A DNA stretch of 26,833 bases from Clostridia bacterium BRH_c25 (GCA_001515955.1 LOES01000097.1:1-26833); one strand, 5' to 3'. Numbered from the stretch's first letter, positions 8,557 to 16,438 are shown. The notes: a model not told the origin generated them from the letters alone. A program made the numbers and translations.

Positions 8557-8730
8557 TTATCTGCCGGCTATACTTTTTTCAGCTATTTCGATAGCTTTTT
8601 TGACGATATTACCACAATCTCTTGAGGATACTCCGCCCCAGCCTTCAGATCTGACTATGCTGTCTACACCGAGTTCTCTAGCTATTTCGTATTTAAGATT
8701 ATCTGACATCAAACTTCTATTTCTACTCAT
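8557..8730 (-). CDS. sspF: Alpha/beta-type small acid-soluble spore protein (SspF-like)
   Basis: A 57-residue protein beginning MSRNRSLMSDNLKYEIAREL and continuing GVDSIVRSEGWGGVSSRDCGNIVKKAIEIAEKSIAGR in shorter blocks. It matches the alpha/beta SASP pattern: the KYEIARELG block around the germination-protease site and GWGG-x-SSRD-x-GN-x-VKKAIEIAE near the C-terminus. Its nearest recalled relative is Bacillus SspF. These proteins coat and protect spore DNA. Start is ATG with AAGGAGG seven bases upstream. It lies 128 bases below ypeB with no obvious terminator between them, so sleB, ypeB and sspF may form one forespore-expressed unit. Confidence 0.9.
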   Translation of the reverse strand: MSRNRSLMSDNLKYEIARELGVDSIVRSEGWGGVSSRDCGNIVKKAIEIAEKSIAGR

Positions 8731-8858
8731 AGCTAATCCTCCTTATACAGCACATCGAATCGCAGCTTTTTGCCCAGCATCATACACTGCGTTTTACTCC
8801 GCTGTACATATATATTTTCTGTGCATCCGACCGGTTTTATGCGAAGAAAAATAAAGCA

Positions 8859-10241
8859 TTACTGTGTGAGTGTCCCATCTTCATCCTTTATTATTCTGAG
8901 TATATTCTCTTCCTCCCCTGTCTCTGCATTTATATATACAAAATAGTCAAACTTATTATATTTTCCTTTAAATTCATAGCATAGCTGCTCCTTATTGCCG
9001 GGCATTGGAATTATTGCCAGCTTGACCCTTTCCACCTTGAGCCTCTGGCTGATCTTCTTTCTCGCTTCTTCTTCAGTCAACTTGGGCTTTGGAATATCAC
9101 GCTTGCTATGGGACATTAAATACGGATAGGCATCAAAGCCGACAATCTCCCCATTATCAAGGGCAACCTTGACCTTCAGCAGGTCGGGATATATAAGAAC
9201 ACCGTCTTTTGAGACTCCGATATAGGTTATTGTCGTCGTGTTATCATTCTTTAAAAAATATGTCTCGGTAAGCTCTCCAAAGCCCTGGTCCTTAAGGAAC
9301 TTCTGTGCTTTATCACTGGCTTGCTTGTCTGTCAGCTTCTTCTCCGGTATCTCCCTGGGATCCAGCATCCAAAGCACATATCCTCCTTTTTTTGTTATAT
9401 CTATATTGATTGATTTGCTCCTGTCATTATCCTTTGGAATAGCTTCCAAACCAAAGGTATGTATTTTGCCTTTGCCCGAGCTGGTTTCAACTATTTTGCC
9501 TATATTATCCTCTCCAAGGAATTTTTTCGCTTTTTCTTTTGCTTTTTCCAGGCTTATGTCCTCTCCCTCAAGGCCTTTCGGTTTCCCTTCCACGACATTG
9601 TCAGAAAAAGGTCCGTCATAAATCAGTGACGGATAGTCGCTGAACTGATCCTCCATATTGCCGAACTTGATTTCTACAGCATCTTTGGATGCTCTTCTTA
9701 GTGCAAGCCTGCCTTGTTTTCTGATTTCACCAAACTTTATTCTCCCTTCGGCTATGTCCGACTCCATATCATGGAGCTGTCCCAACAGCTCACCTGCATA
9801 GCCTCTGAGCTTTGAAATCTGCTCCATATCCTTATCGCTGGCATTCTTGTTCTGTGCATTTACTCTGGAAAGACTGTAGCTATAATCACTTACCTGGTTC
9901 AGATATTTTTCTGTCTTACTTAACGCAACATGTGTTATAGGCAGCTGACCCAGATTCTCTGCTGCGGAATAGGACTGCATCCAGGTCTGTGACATTAAGG
10001 CATTGCTTTGAATCGGTGATGCTGATATTTCAGCCTTTTCAAGAAGCAGCTTTATATTTTCAACGTTTGTCACAAGCTCTCTGAAGGATCTCTGATAGTT
10101 ATTCTGCAAAAAAGTCTGGTACTGTTTCTTCTCGGTGTAGGTATTATATGCAAAAAAACCGGTGAGTATCAAAGCTGCAGCAAAAACCACCATTATCTTA
10201 TGATACTGCTTTCTGTCCAGCTGCATTTTAAATAGTTTCAT
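8859..10241 (-). CDS. ypeB: Spore germination protein YpeB
   Basis: Partner of the cortex-lytic enzyme SleB, needed for its stability and placement in the spore inner membrane or cortex. The 460-residue protein has one N-terminal membrane segment (about 14-33), a long helical YpeB region (about 40-200) with the family motif YPSLIYDGPFSDN, and C-terminal PepSY-like repeats (about 225-445). Start is ATG with AGGAGGG six bases upstream. It follows sleB, the usual pairing. The 133-base gap to sleB contains a structured repeat module whose end includes the ypeB ribosome binding site. Confidence 0.95.
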   Translation of the reverse strand: MKLFKMQLDRKQYHKIMVVFAAALILTGFFAYNTYTEKKQYQTFLQNNYQRSFRELVTNVENIKLLLEKAEISASPIQSNALMSQTWMQSYSAAENLGQLPITHVALSKTEKYLNQVSDYSYSLSRVNAQNKNASDKDMEQISKLRGYAGELLGQLHDMESDIAEGRIKFGEIRKQGRLALRRASKDAVEIKFGNMEDQFSDYPSLIYDGPFSDNVVEGKPKGLEGEDISLEKAKEKAKKFLGEDNIGKIVETSSGKGKIHTFGLEAIPKDNDRSKSINIDITKKGGYVLWMLDPREIPEKKLTDKQASDKAQKFLKDQGFGELTETYFLKNDNTTTITYIGVSKDGVLIYPDLLKVKVALDNGEIVGFDAYPYLMSHSKRDIPKPKLTEEEARKKISQRLKVERVKLAIIPMPGNKEQLCYEFKGKYNKFDYFVYINAETGEEENILRIIKDEDGTLTQ

Positions 10242-10247
10242 GGTATC

Positions 10248-10374
10248 CCTCCTATATGTTTCGCACTATACCTTTAAAAGCAGTTCCAAAATGTGCGAAA
10301 CGTTTTCCTTTATTTTGCCCATTCGTGCAGCGGGAGCTGCATCGCTGACAGGCAATGCTTTGCCTGGAAGGGGC
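10248..10374. repeat. Structured double-hairpin module between sleB and ypeB (copy 1)
   Basis: It contains GTTTCGCAC (10258-10266) paired with GTGCGAAAC (10293-10301), a hairpin GCAGC/GCTGC (10327-10340), then after 8 bases a hairpin CAGGCAA/TTGCCTG (10349-10366) followed by GAAGGGGCCT. The last two hairpins and their spacing recur at 15957-15995 upstream of gerA. One end is CCTCCTATATGTTTCGC, which contains the ypeB Shine-Dalgarno sequence. Confidence 0.75.
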
Positions 10375-11088
10375 CTATTTGCAGAAATAGTGCTTTCCTA
10401 TCACCTTGATGATAGGTCTCGACCAAATCCATTTGTTTGTTGTTTTTGCAGGGTTATAGTAATATATAGCTCCTCCTGAAGGGTCCCAGCCGTTCAATGC
10501 GTCTCTTGCAGCTTTTAAAGCGGTGTCTCCCGGAGGCTGGAACATTTGACCGTCGGATACTGCCGTAAAGGCACCCGGTTGGAATATGACACCTGCGATG
10601 GTATTTGGAAATCTCGAATCATCCACTCTGTTCAGGATAACTGCAGCAACAGCTACCTGCCCGATATACGATTCACCTCTGGCTTCTCCGTGAATACACT
10701 GGGCAAGAGTGTAAGTCTCATTGCTTCTTGATGTGCTTTTTCTGGCTGCTGTTGCAACTCCGGTCCTCATTCCAAGGGCTTTTGCCGTAGCATTGCCCAC
10801 TATTCCGTCTGCTTTAAGCCCGTGCTTCCTCTGAAAGGCCTTTACCGCAATTGCCGTTCTCCAGCCATATATCCCATCTACCGCCCCTTTATAAAAGCCC
10901 CAGTTTTTTAATTTTGTCTGTACTGTTCTAACTTCAGAACCTCTGGAGCCCCATTTTAACAGTATAGCTCCGGCATCATAGCTGATTTGTGAAGTTACAT
11001 AATTGCTGTATATCCAGCCACCAAAACCGGCATATATGAATACTATAACTATAAAGGGAATCAACCTCTTGAATTTCTTATTGAACAC
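10375..11088 (-). CDS. sleB: Spore cortex-lytic enzyme SleB
   Basis: Lytic transglycosylase that degrades muramic-lactam-containing spore cortex during germination. The 237-residue protein has an N-terminal membrane or signal segment (about 8-26), a PG_binding_1 domain (about 45-105: LKWGSRGSEVRTVQ... DGIYGWRTAIAVKAFQ... GLKADGIVG) and a C-terminal Hydrolase_2/SleB domain with the catalytic glutamate in AQCIHGEARGE and the YYYNP motif near the end. I place the start at GTG 11088, eight bases after AGGAGG; the GTG at 11097 overlaps that site and cannot be used with it. The ribosome binding site lies inside a 15-bp hairpin (11091-11132). Confidence 0.95.
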   Translation of the reverse strand: MFNKKFKRLIPFIVIVFIYAGFGGWIYSNYVTSQISYDAGAILLKWGSRGSEVRTVQTKLKNWGFYKGAVDGIYGWRTAIAVKAFQRKHGLKADGIVGNATAKALGMRTGVATAARKSTSRSNETYTLAQCIHGEARGESYIGQVAVAAVILNRVDDSRFPNTIAGVIFQPGAFTAVSDGQMFQPPGDTALKAARDALNGWDPSGGAIYYYNPAKTTNKWIWSRPIIKVIGKHYFCK

Positions 11089-11090
11089 TA

Positions 11091-11132
11091 AAAACACCTC
11101 CTGTTCTTATTTTTTGTAACAAGAGGTGTTTT
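11091..11132 (-). promoter_or_regulatory. Hairpin that encloses the sleB ribosome binding site
   Basis: On the minus strand AAAACACCTCTTGTT pairs with AACAGGAGGTGTTTT over 15 bp with a single G-U pair and a 12-base A-rich loop. The downstream arm is the sleB Shine-Dalgarno region, and the stem is followed by a short U run and the GTG start. It could act as the spoIIR terminator, as a translation lock on read-through mRNA, or both. Confidence 0.8.
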
Positions 11133-11158
11133 ATTCATTAGTTATATGGAATGATTTT

Positions 11159-11821
11159 TCAATATCGTTTATTGGCGATTTTTGCGAGCCTTAAATTCAC
11201 ACTTTTTGCCAGTTCAAGTATTTTGAACCTGAGCTTTACAGGTATCTCCTCTTTTGTTCTGGAGGAAACAAGCAGCCTGTATTCCTCAGTTGTCAGTGTT
11301 GTTTCAAGCTCCTTCATGGTTTTTTCCGGCACTACTCCATGGGCAACATCTATGAAGCATAAAGGGGGAAACATGACACACCACCAATTTTTGCCTTCTC
11401 CTTTGCCAATCACTATGTTCAAGGCTTGATAGGTACCTGCCGGAAGTGTAAGGTTTCCGTATGACTTAGTGGGGAACTCCGTCCTTGCAAAGGCTGCTGT
11501 GACATCATACAGTCTGCCTTCCTCTTCTATAGTCTCTCTTGCAATGGCCTCTATTTCTCCGAGACTTCCCTCAATAATGCCCTTTACTTCCGCAATATCC
11601 TTAAGCCCTTCGAATCTTGTGCTCATATTGCTTATTACCTTATCCCTCACTTGAAGCTTAAGCTGCTGGTCCAGCGGTGAGTCACTGTTGGCAACTACAT
11701 GGAGCCTTATTATTTTGTCCGGCACATCAGCCAGTTCCTTGTCGGTGTTTATGTAAATATTCATAAGAGTGCCGAAAATAAAGAAAAATGCCAGCAGAAA
11801 AAATCCGATTTTATATTTCAT
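11159..11821 (-). CDS. spoIIR: Stage II sporulation protein R
   Basis: Secreted forespore signalling protein that triggers SpoIIGA processing of pro-sigma-E in the mother cell. The 220-residue protein has an N-terminal hydrophobic segment (about 4-24) and the family motif IIRLHVVANSDSPLDQQLKL (about 37-56). Further conserved blocks are FPTKSYGNLTLPAGTY and WWCVMFPPLCF. Start is ATG after GGAGGG. It lies upstream of sleB with 70 bases between them. A sigma-G/F-type promoter is expected in the upstream gap, but the region is filled by a repeat element and I could not place one. Confidence 0.95.
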   Translation of the reverse strand: MKYKIGFFLLAFFFIFGTLMNIYINTDKELADVPDKIIRLHVVANSDSPLDQQLKLQVRDKVISNMSTRFEGLKDIAEVKGIIEGSLGEIEAIARETIEEEGRLYDVTAAFARTEFPTKSYGNLTLPAGTYQALNIVIGKGEGKNWWCVMFPPLCFIDVAHGVVPEKTMKELETTLTTEEYRLLVSSRTKEEIPVKLRFKILELAKSVNLRLAKIANKRY

Positions 11822-11841
11822 ATGATAAACCCTCCAAATGA

Positions 11842-12025
11842 ATTTAGTCTCTAGTCTCTAGTCGTTAATCTCTAGAGTTGAGCTGGACTTCGGGGTGCGG
11901 GCGAACACTGTTCACCCCTACGGCGGAACGCATATAATGCGTTCCCTACATGCATCCCGCACCATAGAAATTTCTTCAGTGCCCTTCCTTAATCTAGCGA
12001 CTAAAGACTAGCGACTAGTGACTGT
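11842..12025. repeat. Nested heptamer-array element between gerC and spoIIR
   Basis: Left array: TCTCTAG, TCTCTAG, TCGTTAA, TCTCTAG (11848-11875). Right array, inverted: CGACTAA, AGACTAG, CGACTAG, TGACTGT (11998-12025). Inside is a second repeat: GCGGGCGAACACTGTTC with CACCCCTACGG (about 11896-11925), then GGAACGCATATAATGCGTTCC (a perfect palindrome) and CCCTACATGCATCCCGCACC. The outer arrays match the element at 1465-1558. No gene is present. Confidence 0.8.
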
Positions 12026-12083
12026 CCTTTTATCTTTTATCCTTGCCATGTTTTGAAGGATTTATACAGTTTAGAGCCGTTTC

Positions 12084-13226
12084 CTATTTGATTAGTCCTA
12101 CTCTTCTTATGTGGACATCTGCAGTTACGTTGATGATGATATTGTCGGTAAAGTATTTCTCGTAATCCTTTTCTATGGTTTTGAAAAGCTTCGGATGATA
12201 CTTGCTTAAATATTCCTTTACTCCAATAAGGTCCACACGGAATTCCTCCTGAAACTTTTTTACAAGTCTCTCACTTTCGCCCTCTATCCTTTTTTCCACT
12301 TCCTTGTCAAGTTCTTTTAGAAGAGCATCGTCAAGCACTCTTCTTTCCAGCGTATACTCTCCAATACTGCCTTCAGTCTCCATATTGTAGTTCAGATATA
12401 TCTTCTCGTCCTCAATTTTGGAAAGCTTGATATCCCTTCTAAAGGTAAAATGTCTGAAAGCTACCGATATATCCTTATTCTCTATGGATATATTTCCCCC
12501 CCGGGCTTTGCCTGTCAGCCAATTATATACCGAAACCTCCTGATCACCAAGATACCCGATTAGCTTATAATCCTTGATCACTCCTGCACCGTTCAGCTTT
12601 ACCTCCTCCTTCTCAGGTAAGAGCTTCGGTATAACCAGACTGCCCTTTTGGTCAGCCAGCATTATCAGCATATCAGCGAGGCTGAGCTTCATGACCTTTG
12701 AAGTATAGTCACTGTTTTCAGTTATCCCTGTAATGTATGGTATAAGCAGTTTGTCAAACATAGGCTCCACTTGGAACACATCCTCTGCGTAGCCCGGTAC
12801 TATGTATGCGAACATGCTGTTATGCAGTTCTTCATATCTGGAAATACCATCTATTACTCCTTTTAAAAGCTTCTCATCCTTCATTATATCCTCACCGAAA
12901 AAGATGGCTCTTGTATGCCCGTAAAACTGTTTCTGGGAAAACCGCTCCATAAGCTGAAATAATGACATTATGACCGTATTGTTCACTGTCTTGTACGTTT
13001 TGAAGGCTGGCCCCGGCCCTTCCTTTACCTGGTCCACCACGGGAGATACAAAGGAAAGTGTGTATCTGTCCTCAGGTGTCTTCTTCTCCTCTTCCTTTGT
13101 CTTGTCAACCCCTATGCCCAATACAAAAAGCCTGTCTTCTATCTCGATTTGATCCCAGCACCCGGCAAGCAGCAGCACGCAAAACAGCAGCAGTGCAATT
13201 ACCCTCAGTCTATTAATCCCTCTCAT
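12084..13226 (-). CDS. gerC: Spore germinant receptor subunit C (GerAC family lipoprotein)
   Basis: C subunit of a GerA-type germinant receptor, anchored by lipid in the spore inner membrane and exposed to the outer face. The 380-residue protein has a lipoprotein signal with lipobox LLAGC (cysteine 23) followed by WDQIEIEDR, the family hallmark, and FVLGIGVDK. The C-terminal half (about 200-375) is the Ger(x)C domain. The start ATG abuts the gerB TAG stop (TAGATG), so translation is coupled. It is the last gene of gerA-gerB-gerC; no strong terminator follows before the repeat-rich gap. Confidence 0.95.
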   Translation of the reverse strand: MRGINRLRVIALLLFCVLLLAGCWDQIEIEDRLFVLGIGVDKTKEEEKKTPEDRYTLSFVSPVVDQVKEGPGPAFKTYKTVNNTVIMSLFQLMERFSQKQFYGHTRAIFFGEDIMKDEKLLKGVIDGISRYEELHNSMFAYIVPGYAEDVFQVEPMFDKLLIPYITGITENSDYTSKVMKLSLADMLIMLADQKGSLVIPKLLPEKEEVKLNGAGVIKDYKLIGYLGDQEVSVYNWLTGKARGGNISIENKDISVAFRHFTFRRDIKLSKIEDEKIYLNYNMETEGSIGEYTLERRVLDDALLKELDKEVEKRIEGESERLVKKFQEEFRVDLIGVKEYLSKYHPKLFKTIEKDYEKYFTDNIIINVTADVHIRRVGLIK

Positions 13227-14321
13227 CTATCTCACCCCCAGCTTTCTCAATTTGGCTATAAGAAGCAATACAACCGGTACGATATATAGGAAAACAGTAA
13301 TGGTATACGGAAAAATTACACTCCCCCATTCGTAAAGCTCAGCAAGACTGTCCGGCTGCAGAGCAAAATAATAGATAAGTATTGCCAAGGGCAGTATATA
13401 TTGCTTTTGCTCTTTTGTGCCCACAACCTTGGATATGGAATAGCCTGCAATGTAATAGGCAGATACAATGGTGGTGAAGACTGTCAGCATCCAAAGAGAC
13501 AATATTACCCCGTCAAGACGTTCAATAAACAATCCTGGCAGGCTTATTGCCCTGAAGTAGCTTACCAGAGGCCACAAGAACTGTGTTGTAGCGTTTTGTC
13601 CAAAAGCTGCTATGCAAAAAACTGTAATAACAACCAGGAACAGGGTTATGAAAAGAACGGCAAACATGGCCGGTCTTAACGCCTTTTTGGGATTCTTCAT
13701 AAAACCCATATAGAAAAGTGCCAGTTCTATACCACCGAAGCTGAAAAGCAGTCCGGGAACAGCCGTCAGAATTTTGTCCGGAGGTGTCTGCAGCGTCGGA
13801 AGCAAATTGCTAAAATCCATAATAGAAAATCCAAACATCAGTACTATAAAAAAGGGTATGAATAAAATAGGGAATAGCAGTTCATTTACCCTTGCTATAC
13901 ACTCAACTCCGCCCCTTACAATATATGTGCAAACCAAAATAAGACTCAGTATTATTACCTCCGTTGGTGTCCTAAACAGCAGGAACATCTTGACTACTTC
14001 CGTAAAAGCCCTTGCAATATAAGCTATTACAAGCAGAAGATAAATGGCAAACAAGCAGGTCAACGCTTTACCCGGGAAAGTCCCTATTATAGTCTGACTA
14101 TACTCAGCAAAGGTTTTGCCGGGGAATCTTGAATTCAGCCTTACAATTATAAATACAGCCAATATATTCAGCAGCCCTGCAATAGCAACTATGAGCCAGC
14201 CGTCTGTACCTGCGGCGGCAGCAGCATCTGAGGCTATTGAGAATACACCTACTGAGATTACTGACATTATAATAATCATTGCAATCTGGTAAGGTGAAAT
14301 ATTATCATTATTTCTTATCAT
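13227..14321 (-). CDS. gerB: Spore germinant receptor subunit B (GerAB family)
   Basis: Integral membrane subunit of the APC superfamily type, thought to bind or sense the germinant. The 364-residue protein has about ten hydrophobic segments and the family N-terminus NISPYQIAMIIIMSVISVGV, with conserved blocks RFPGKTF and FSFGGIE. Start is ATG with AGGAGGGG seven bases upstream. That ribosome binding site lies inside the 3' end of gerA, which it overlaps by 14 bases. The three-gene overlap pattern supports a stoichiometric operon expressed late in the forespore. Confidence 0.95.
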   Translation of the reverse strand: MIRNNDNISPYQIAMIIIMSVISVGVFSIASDAAAAAGTDGWLIVAIAGLLNILAVFIIVRLNSRFPGKTFAEYSQTIIGTFPGKALTCLFAIYLLLVIAYIARAFTEVVKMFLLFRTPTEVIILSLILVCTYIVRGGVECIARVNELLFPILFIPFFIVLMFGFSIMDFSNLLPTLQTPPDKILTAVPGLLFSFGGIELALFYMGFMKNPKKALRPAMFAVLFITLFLVVITVFCIAAFGQNATTQFLWPLVSYFRAISLPGLFIERLDGVILSLWMLTVFTTIVSAYYIAGYSISKVVGTKEQKQYILPLAILIYYFALQPDSLAELYEWGSVIFPYTITVFLYIVPVVLLLIAKLRKLGVR

Positions 14322-15900
14322 TCTTATTCCCCTCCTGCTCCACCTGGTTTATCAAGTGCCTGTTATTTTTAAGCCTTATTGTATTCCTTGCAAGAGTAAG
14401 GGGTCTTTTACCCATGAGGAAGAGGGGTACTCTGATAATTGTATCCTTGAAGTCACTTCCCACAAAGGAATCATACGGAGACAAGTAAGGTATCCCGAAG
14501 CTCTTCAGCTTTACCAGGTGGCTCACTATCAGAAGCACCCCAAGCATTATTCCATAGAGGCCCAATACTCCGGCAAGGAACATAAGTGAAAACCTGAGCA
14601 TTCTGAACCCTACAGAAAGGCTGTAGTTTGGAATTGAAAAGGAGGATATGGCTGTTATCGCCACAATAATTACCATAATAGGGCTTACTATTCCTGCTTC
14701 CACAGCTGCCTGCCCTATTACAATACCGCCTACTATACCGATGGCGCTGCCTATCGGCACAGGCAGTCTCAATCCCGCTTCCCTCAGAAGCTCGAAGGTC
14801 ACTTCCAGCAGAAAGGCTTCAATAAGTGCCGGAAATGGAATACCTTGCCGCGCTGCCGCTATTGATATTACCAGCTTCGCCGGCAGTATGCCCGGATGAA
14901 AGGAAGTCACAGCTATATATAGGGCAGGAAGCACTAATGAAAGAATACTGGCGGTATATCTTATGACTCTAAGTATTGATGCAACATACCACCGGTCATA
15001 GTAATCCTCGGGAGATTGAAAGAGGCTGTTCAAGGTCGTAGGCACTATAAGGGCAAAGGGTGAATTGTCAACAAGTATTGCCACTCTTCCCTCATACAGT
15101 GCTGCTGCTACTTCATCAGGCCTTTCAGTTACATTTATCTGTGGAAAGGGCGACAGGTAATTATCCTCAATAAGCTGTTCAATGTAACCGCTCTCTATTA
15201 TTGCATCAATTTCTATAGTCTTGATCCTCCGCTTCACTTCCTCCACCAGCTCAGGGCTTACTATGTCTTCAATGTACATGACTCCGACATCCGTGAAGCT
15301 TCTCTTGCCGACTCTCAGCTGCTTCAGCTTAAGCTTGTGGTCTCTTATTCTTCTTCTTACCAGTGCGGTATTTACCCTGAAGGTTTCTGTAAAACCGTCT
15401 CTCGGCCCTCTTATCAGCGACTCGGTGTTGGGCTCGGACACTCCGCGCATAGGCCAGCCCTTGGCCCCTATTATGATGCATTTTTCTGTAGTATCTATGA
15501 AAAGTACTGCATCTCCAATGAGTATGGCCAAAATCGCATCTTCAAGATTGTCATTATCTGCAAGCTCAGAAGCAGGCAGCCCACCGTACCTTACAAGCTT
15601 GTACAGCTCTTCACCCGGTTCCGGCGCATTGGGAGGCACTTCCCTGGCATGAACCATCAAGGCGTTCAGTACCGCCTCGTTCAGCATATCCCTACTGCTC
15701 ATTCCATCTGTATATACAAGCAGGAACTTAAGGTTCTGCTCTTCTCCCACCCTAAACTCCTTATAAACAATATCATCACAATCCTTCAAACGGTCTTTAA
15801 GCCTTTTTGTATTCTCCTCTATGCACTTGGAATTGATTAACTTCCCCATTTCGTTCTCTTTCTTGTCTTTGCTTCCTCTCTTGTTTGAAAAAAAACCCAT
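14308..15900 (-). CDS. gerA: Spore germinant receptor subunit A (GerAA/SpoVAF family)
   Basis: A subunit of a GerA-type germinant receptor. The 530-residue protein has a hydrophilic N-terminal domain (about 20-270) with the family blocks VYTDGM and EVKRRIKTIEID. A VILVDNSPFALIVP-like segment (here VAILVDNSPFALIVP) is followed by a C-terminal membrane domain with about five segments (about 305-490). I use ATG 15900, seven bases after AGGAGG. A longer in-frame reading to 15939 enters a repeat module. A 68-residue two-TM gene lies 116 bases upstream. Confidence 0.95.
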   Translation of the reverse strand: MGFFSNKRGSKDKKENEMGKLINSKCIEENTKRLKDRLKDCDDIVYKEFRVGEEQNLKFLLVYTDGMSSRDMLNEAVLNALMVHAREVPPNAPEPGEELYKLVRYGGLPASELADNDNLEDAILAILIGDAVLFIDTTEKCIIIGAKGWPMRGVSEPNTESLIRGPRDGFTETFRVNTALVRRRIRDHKLKLKQLRVGKRSFTDVGVMYIEDIVSPELVEEVKRRIKTIEIDAIIESGYIEQLIEDNYLSPFPQINVTERPDEVAAALYEGRVAILVDNSPFALIVPTTLNSLFQSPEDYYDRWYVASILRVIRYTASILSLVLPALYIAVTSFHPGILPAKLVISIAAARQGIPFPALIEAFLLEVTFELLREAGLRLPVPIGSAIGIVGGIVIGQAAVEAGIVSPIMVIIVAITAISSFSIPNYSLSVGFRMLRFSLMFLAGVLGLYGIMLGVLLIVSHLVKLKSFGIPYLSPYDSFVGSDFKDTIIRVPLFLMGKRPLTLARNTIRLKNNRHLINQVEQEGNKNDKK

Positions 15901-15907
15901 CAGAATG

Positions 15908-16010
15908 CCTCCTAGATGTTTCGCACTAAACATTTTCATTGATTAGTCCAGTCGATGAAGCACAGCTTCATTGCTGACAGGCAATACCTTGCCTGGAAGG
16001 GACCTCATAT
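15908..16010. repeat. Structured double-hairpin module upstream of gerA (copy 2)
   Basis: CCTCCTAGATGTTTCGC (15908-15924) contains the gerA Shine-Dalgarno sequence. A hairpin GAAGC/GCTTC (15957-15969) and a hairpin CAGGCAA/TTGCCTG (15978-15995) follow with the same 8-base gap as copy 1. The first stem differs from copy 1 (GCAGC/GCTGC) by a compensating base-pair change, which supports a folded RNA or DNA structure. Confidence 0.75.
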
Positions 16011-16016
16011 AGCTGA

Positions 16017-16223
16017 CTACAATCTTGTAACTAGTAAAAGAGCAAAGGGCAGCAGTATGCAGACCAGCCCGACCCCAAAAGATACATCCGCATCCTTTTT
16101 AAATTTCATTTTTTTGAAATATCTGTAGTCCGTCAAAATTACAAACATGCCAATTGCTATCATTGTTATGAATACTGTAACATCCAGAAAACTCCTGATG
16201 TTATCTCTGATAATGCTGAACAT
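16017..16223 (-). CDS. Small two-TM protein upstream of gerA, candidate receptor accessory subunit
   Basis: A 68-residue protein with two predicted membrane helices (about 12-31 and 48-66) joined by a basic loop (YRYFKKMKFKKD), so the loop is probably cytoplasmic. Start is ATG 16223 with AGGTGGAG upstream; a longer in-frame reading is made of repeat DNA and is not used. Some Bacillus germinant receptor operons carry a small two-TM D subunit that modulates receptor function. Size, topology and position next to gerA fit that role, but I recognise no diagnostic motif. The assignment is inference from context. Confidence 0.65.
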   Translation of the reverse strand: MFSIIRDNIRSFLDVTVFITMIAIGMFVILTDYRYFKKMKFKKDADVSFGVGLVCILLPFALLLVTRL

Positions 16224-16305
16224 TTCATCTCCACCTTTTCCTAATGAGTTATTTTTTACAAAACACGGTTTATATATACATATCAGGTTTCGAGGTTTCG
16301 GAGGT

Positions 16306-16383
16306 AGGGGCGCCCATCGGGCGTCCGGAAAGCTTCGAAGGCCTAGCTTAATTCTCGAGTCTCGTATCTCGCATCTCGTATCT
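16306..16383. repeat. Composite element: GGGCGCCC palindrome, CTTCGAAG core and TCTCGTA array
   Basis: GTAGGGGCGCCCATCGGGCG with TCCGG (16306-16328), then CTTCGAAG (16333-16340), then GCCTAGCTTAATTCTCGAG (16341-16359), then the heptamers TCTCGTA, TCTCGCA, TCTCGTA (16360-16380). The CTTCGAAG and AGCTTAATTCT joint is shared with the element at 1465-1558, although the arrays differ in sequence. Confidence 0.8.
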
Positions 16384-16384
16384 T

Positions 16385-16438
16385 GTGACAATAGAAAAAC
16401 CTGCCAGCTTTTTTGCTAACAGGTTTTTCTATTGTCAC
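16385..16438. terminator. 19-bp perfect hairpin terminator overlapping the stop of the MobA-like gene
   Basis: GTGACAATAGAAAAACCTG (16385-16403) pairs perfectly with 16420-16438, and the loop contains a further AGC/GCT pairing. On the minus strand the top of the stem reads as an intrinsic terminator, CCTG..CAGG then TTTTTCT. The TGA stop of the upstream gene (16435-16437) lies inside the stem. The structure is near-symmetric and would work in both directions. Confidence 0.85.

Noticed and set aside
11089..11097. GTG at 11097 as the sleB start
   Set aside because: It overlaps the AGGAGGT ribosome binding site. The GTG at 11088 has proper spacing.
15901..15939. 13-codon N-terminal extension of GerA
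   Set aside because: It covers the shared leader module including the AGGAGG site that serves the ATG at 15900.
16224..16391. 56-codon N-terminal extension of the two-TM protein
   Set aside because: It is translated from the TCTCGTA array and GGGCGCCC palindrome, and a ribosome binding site precedes the internal ATG at 16223.
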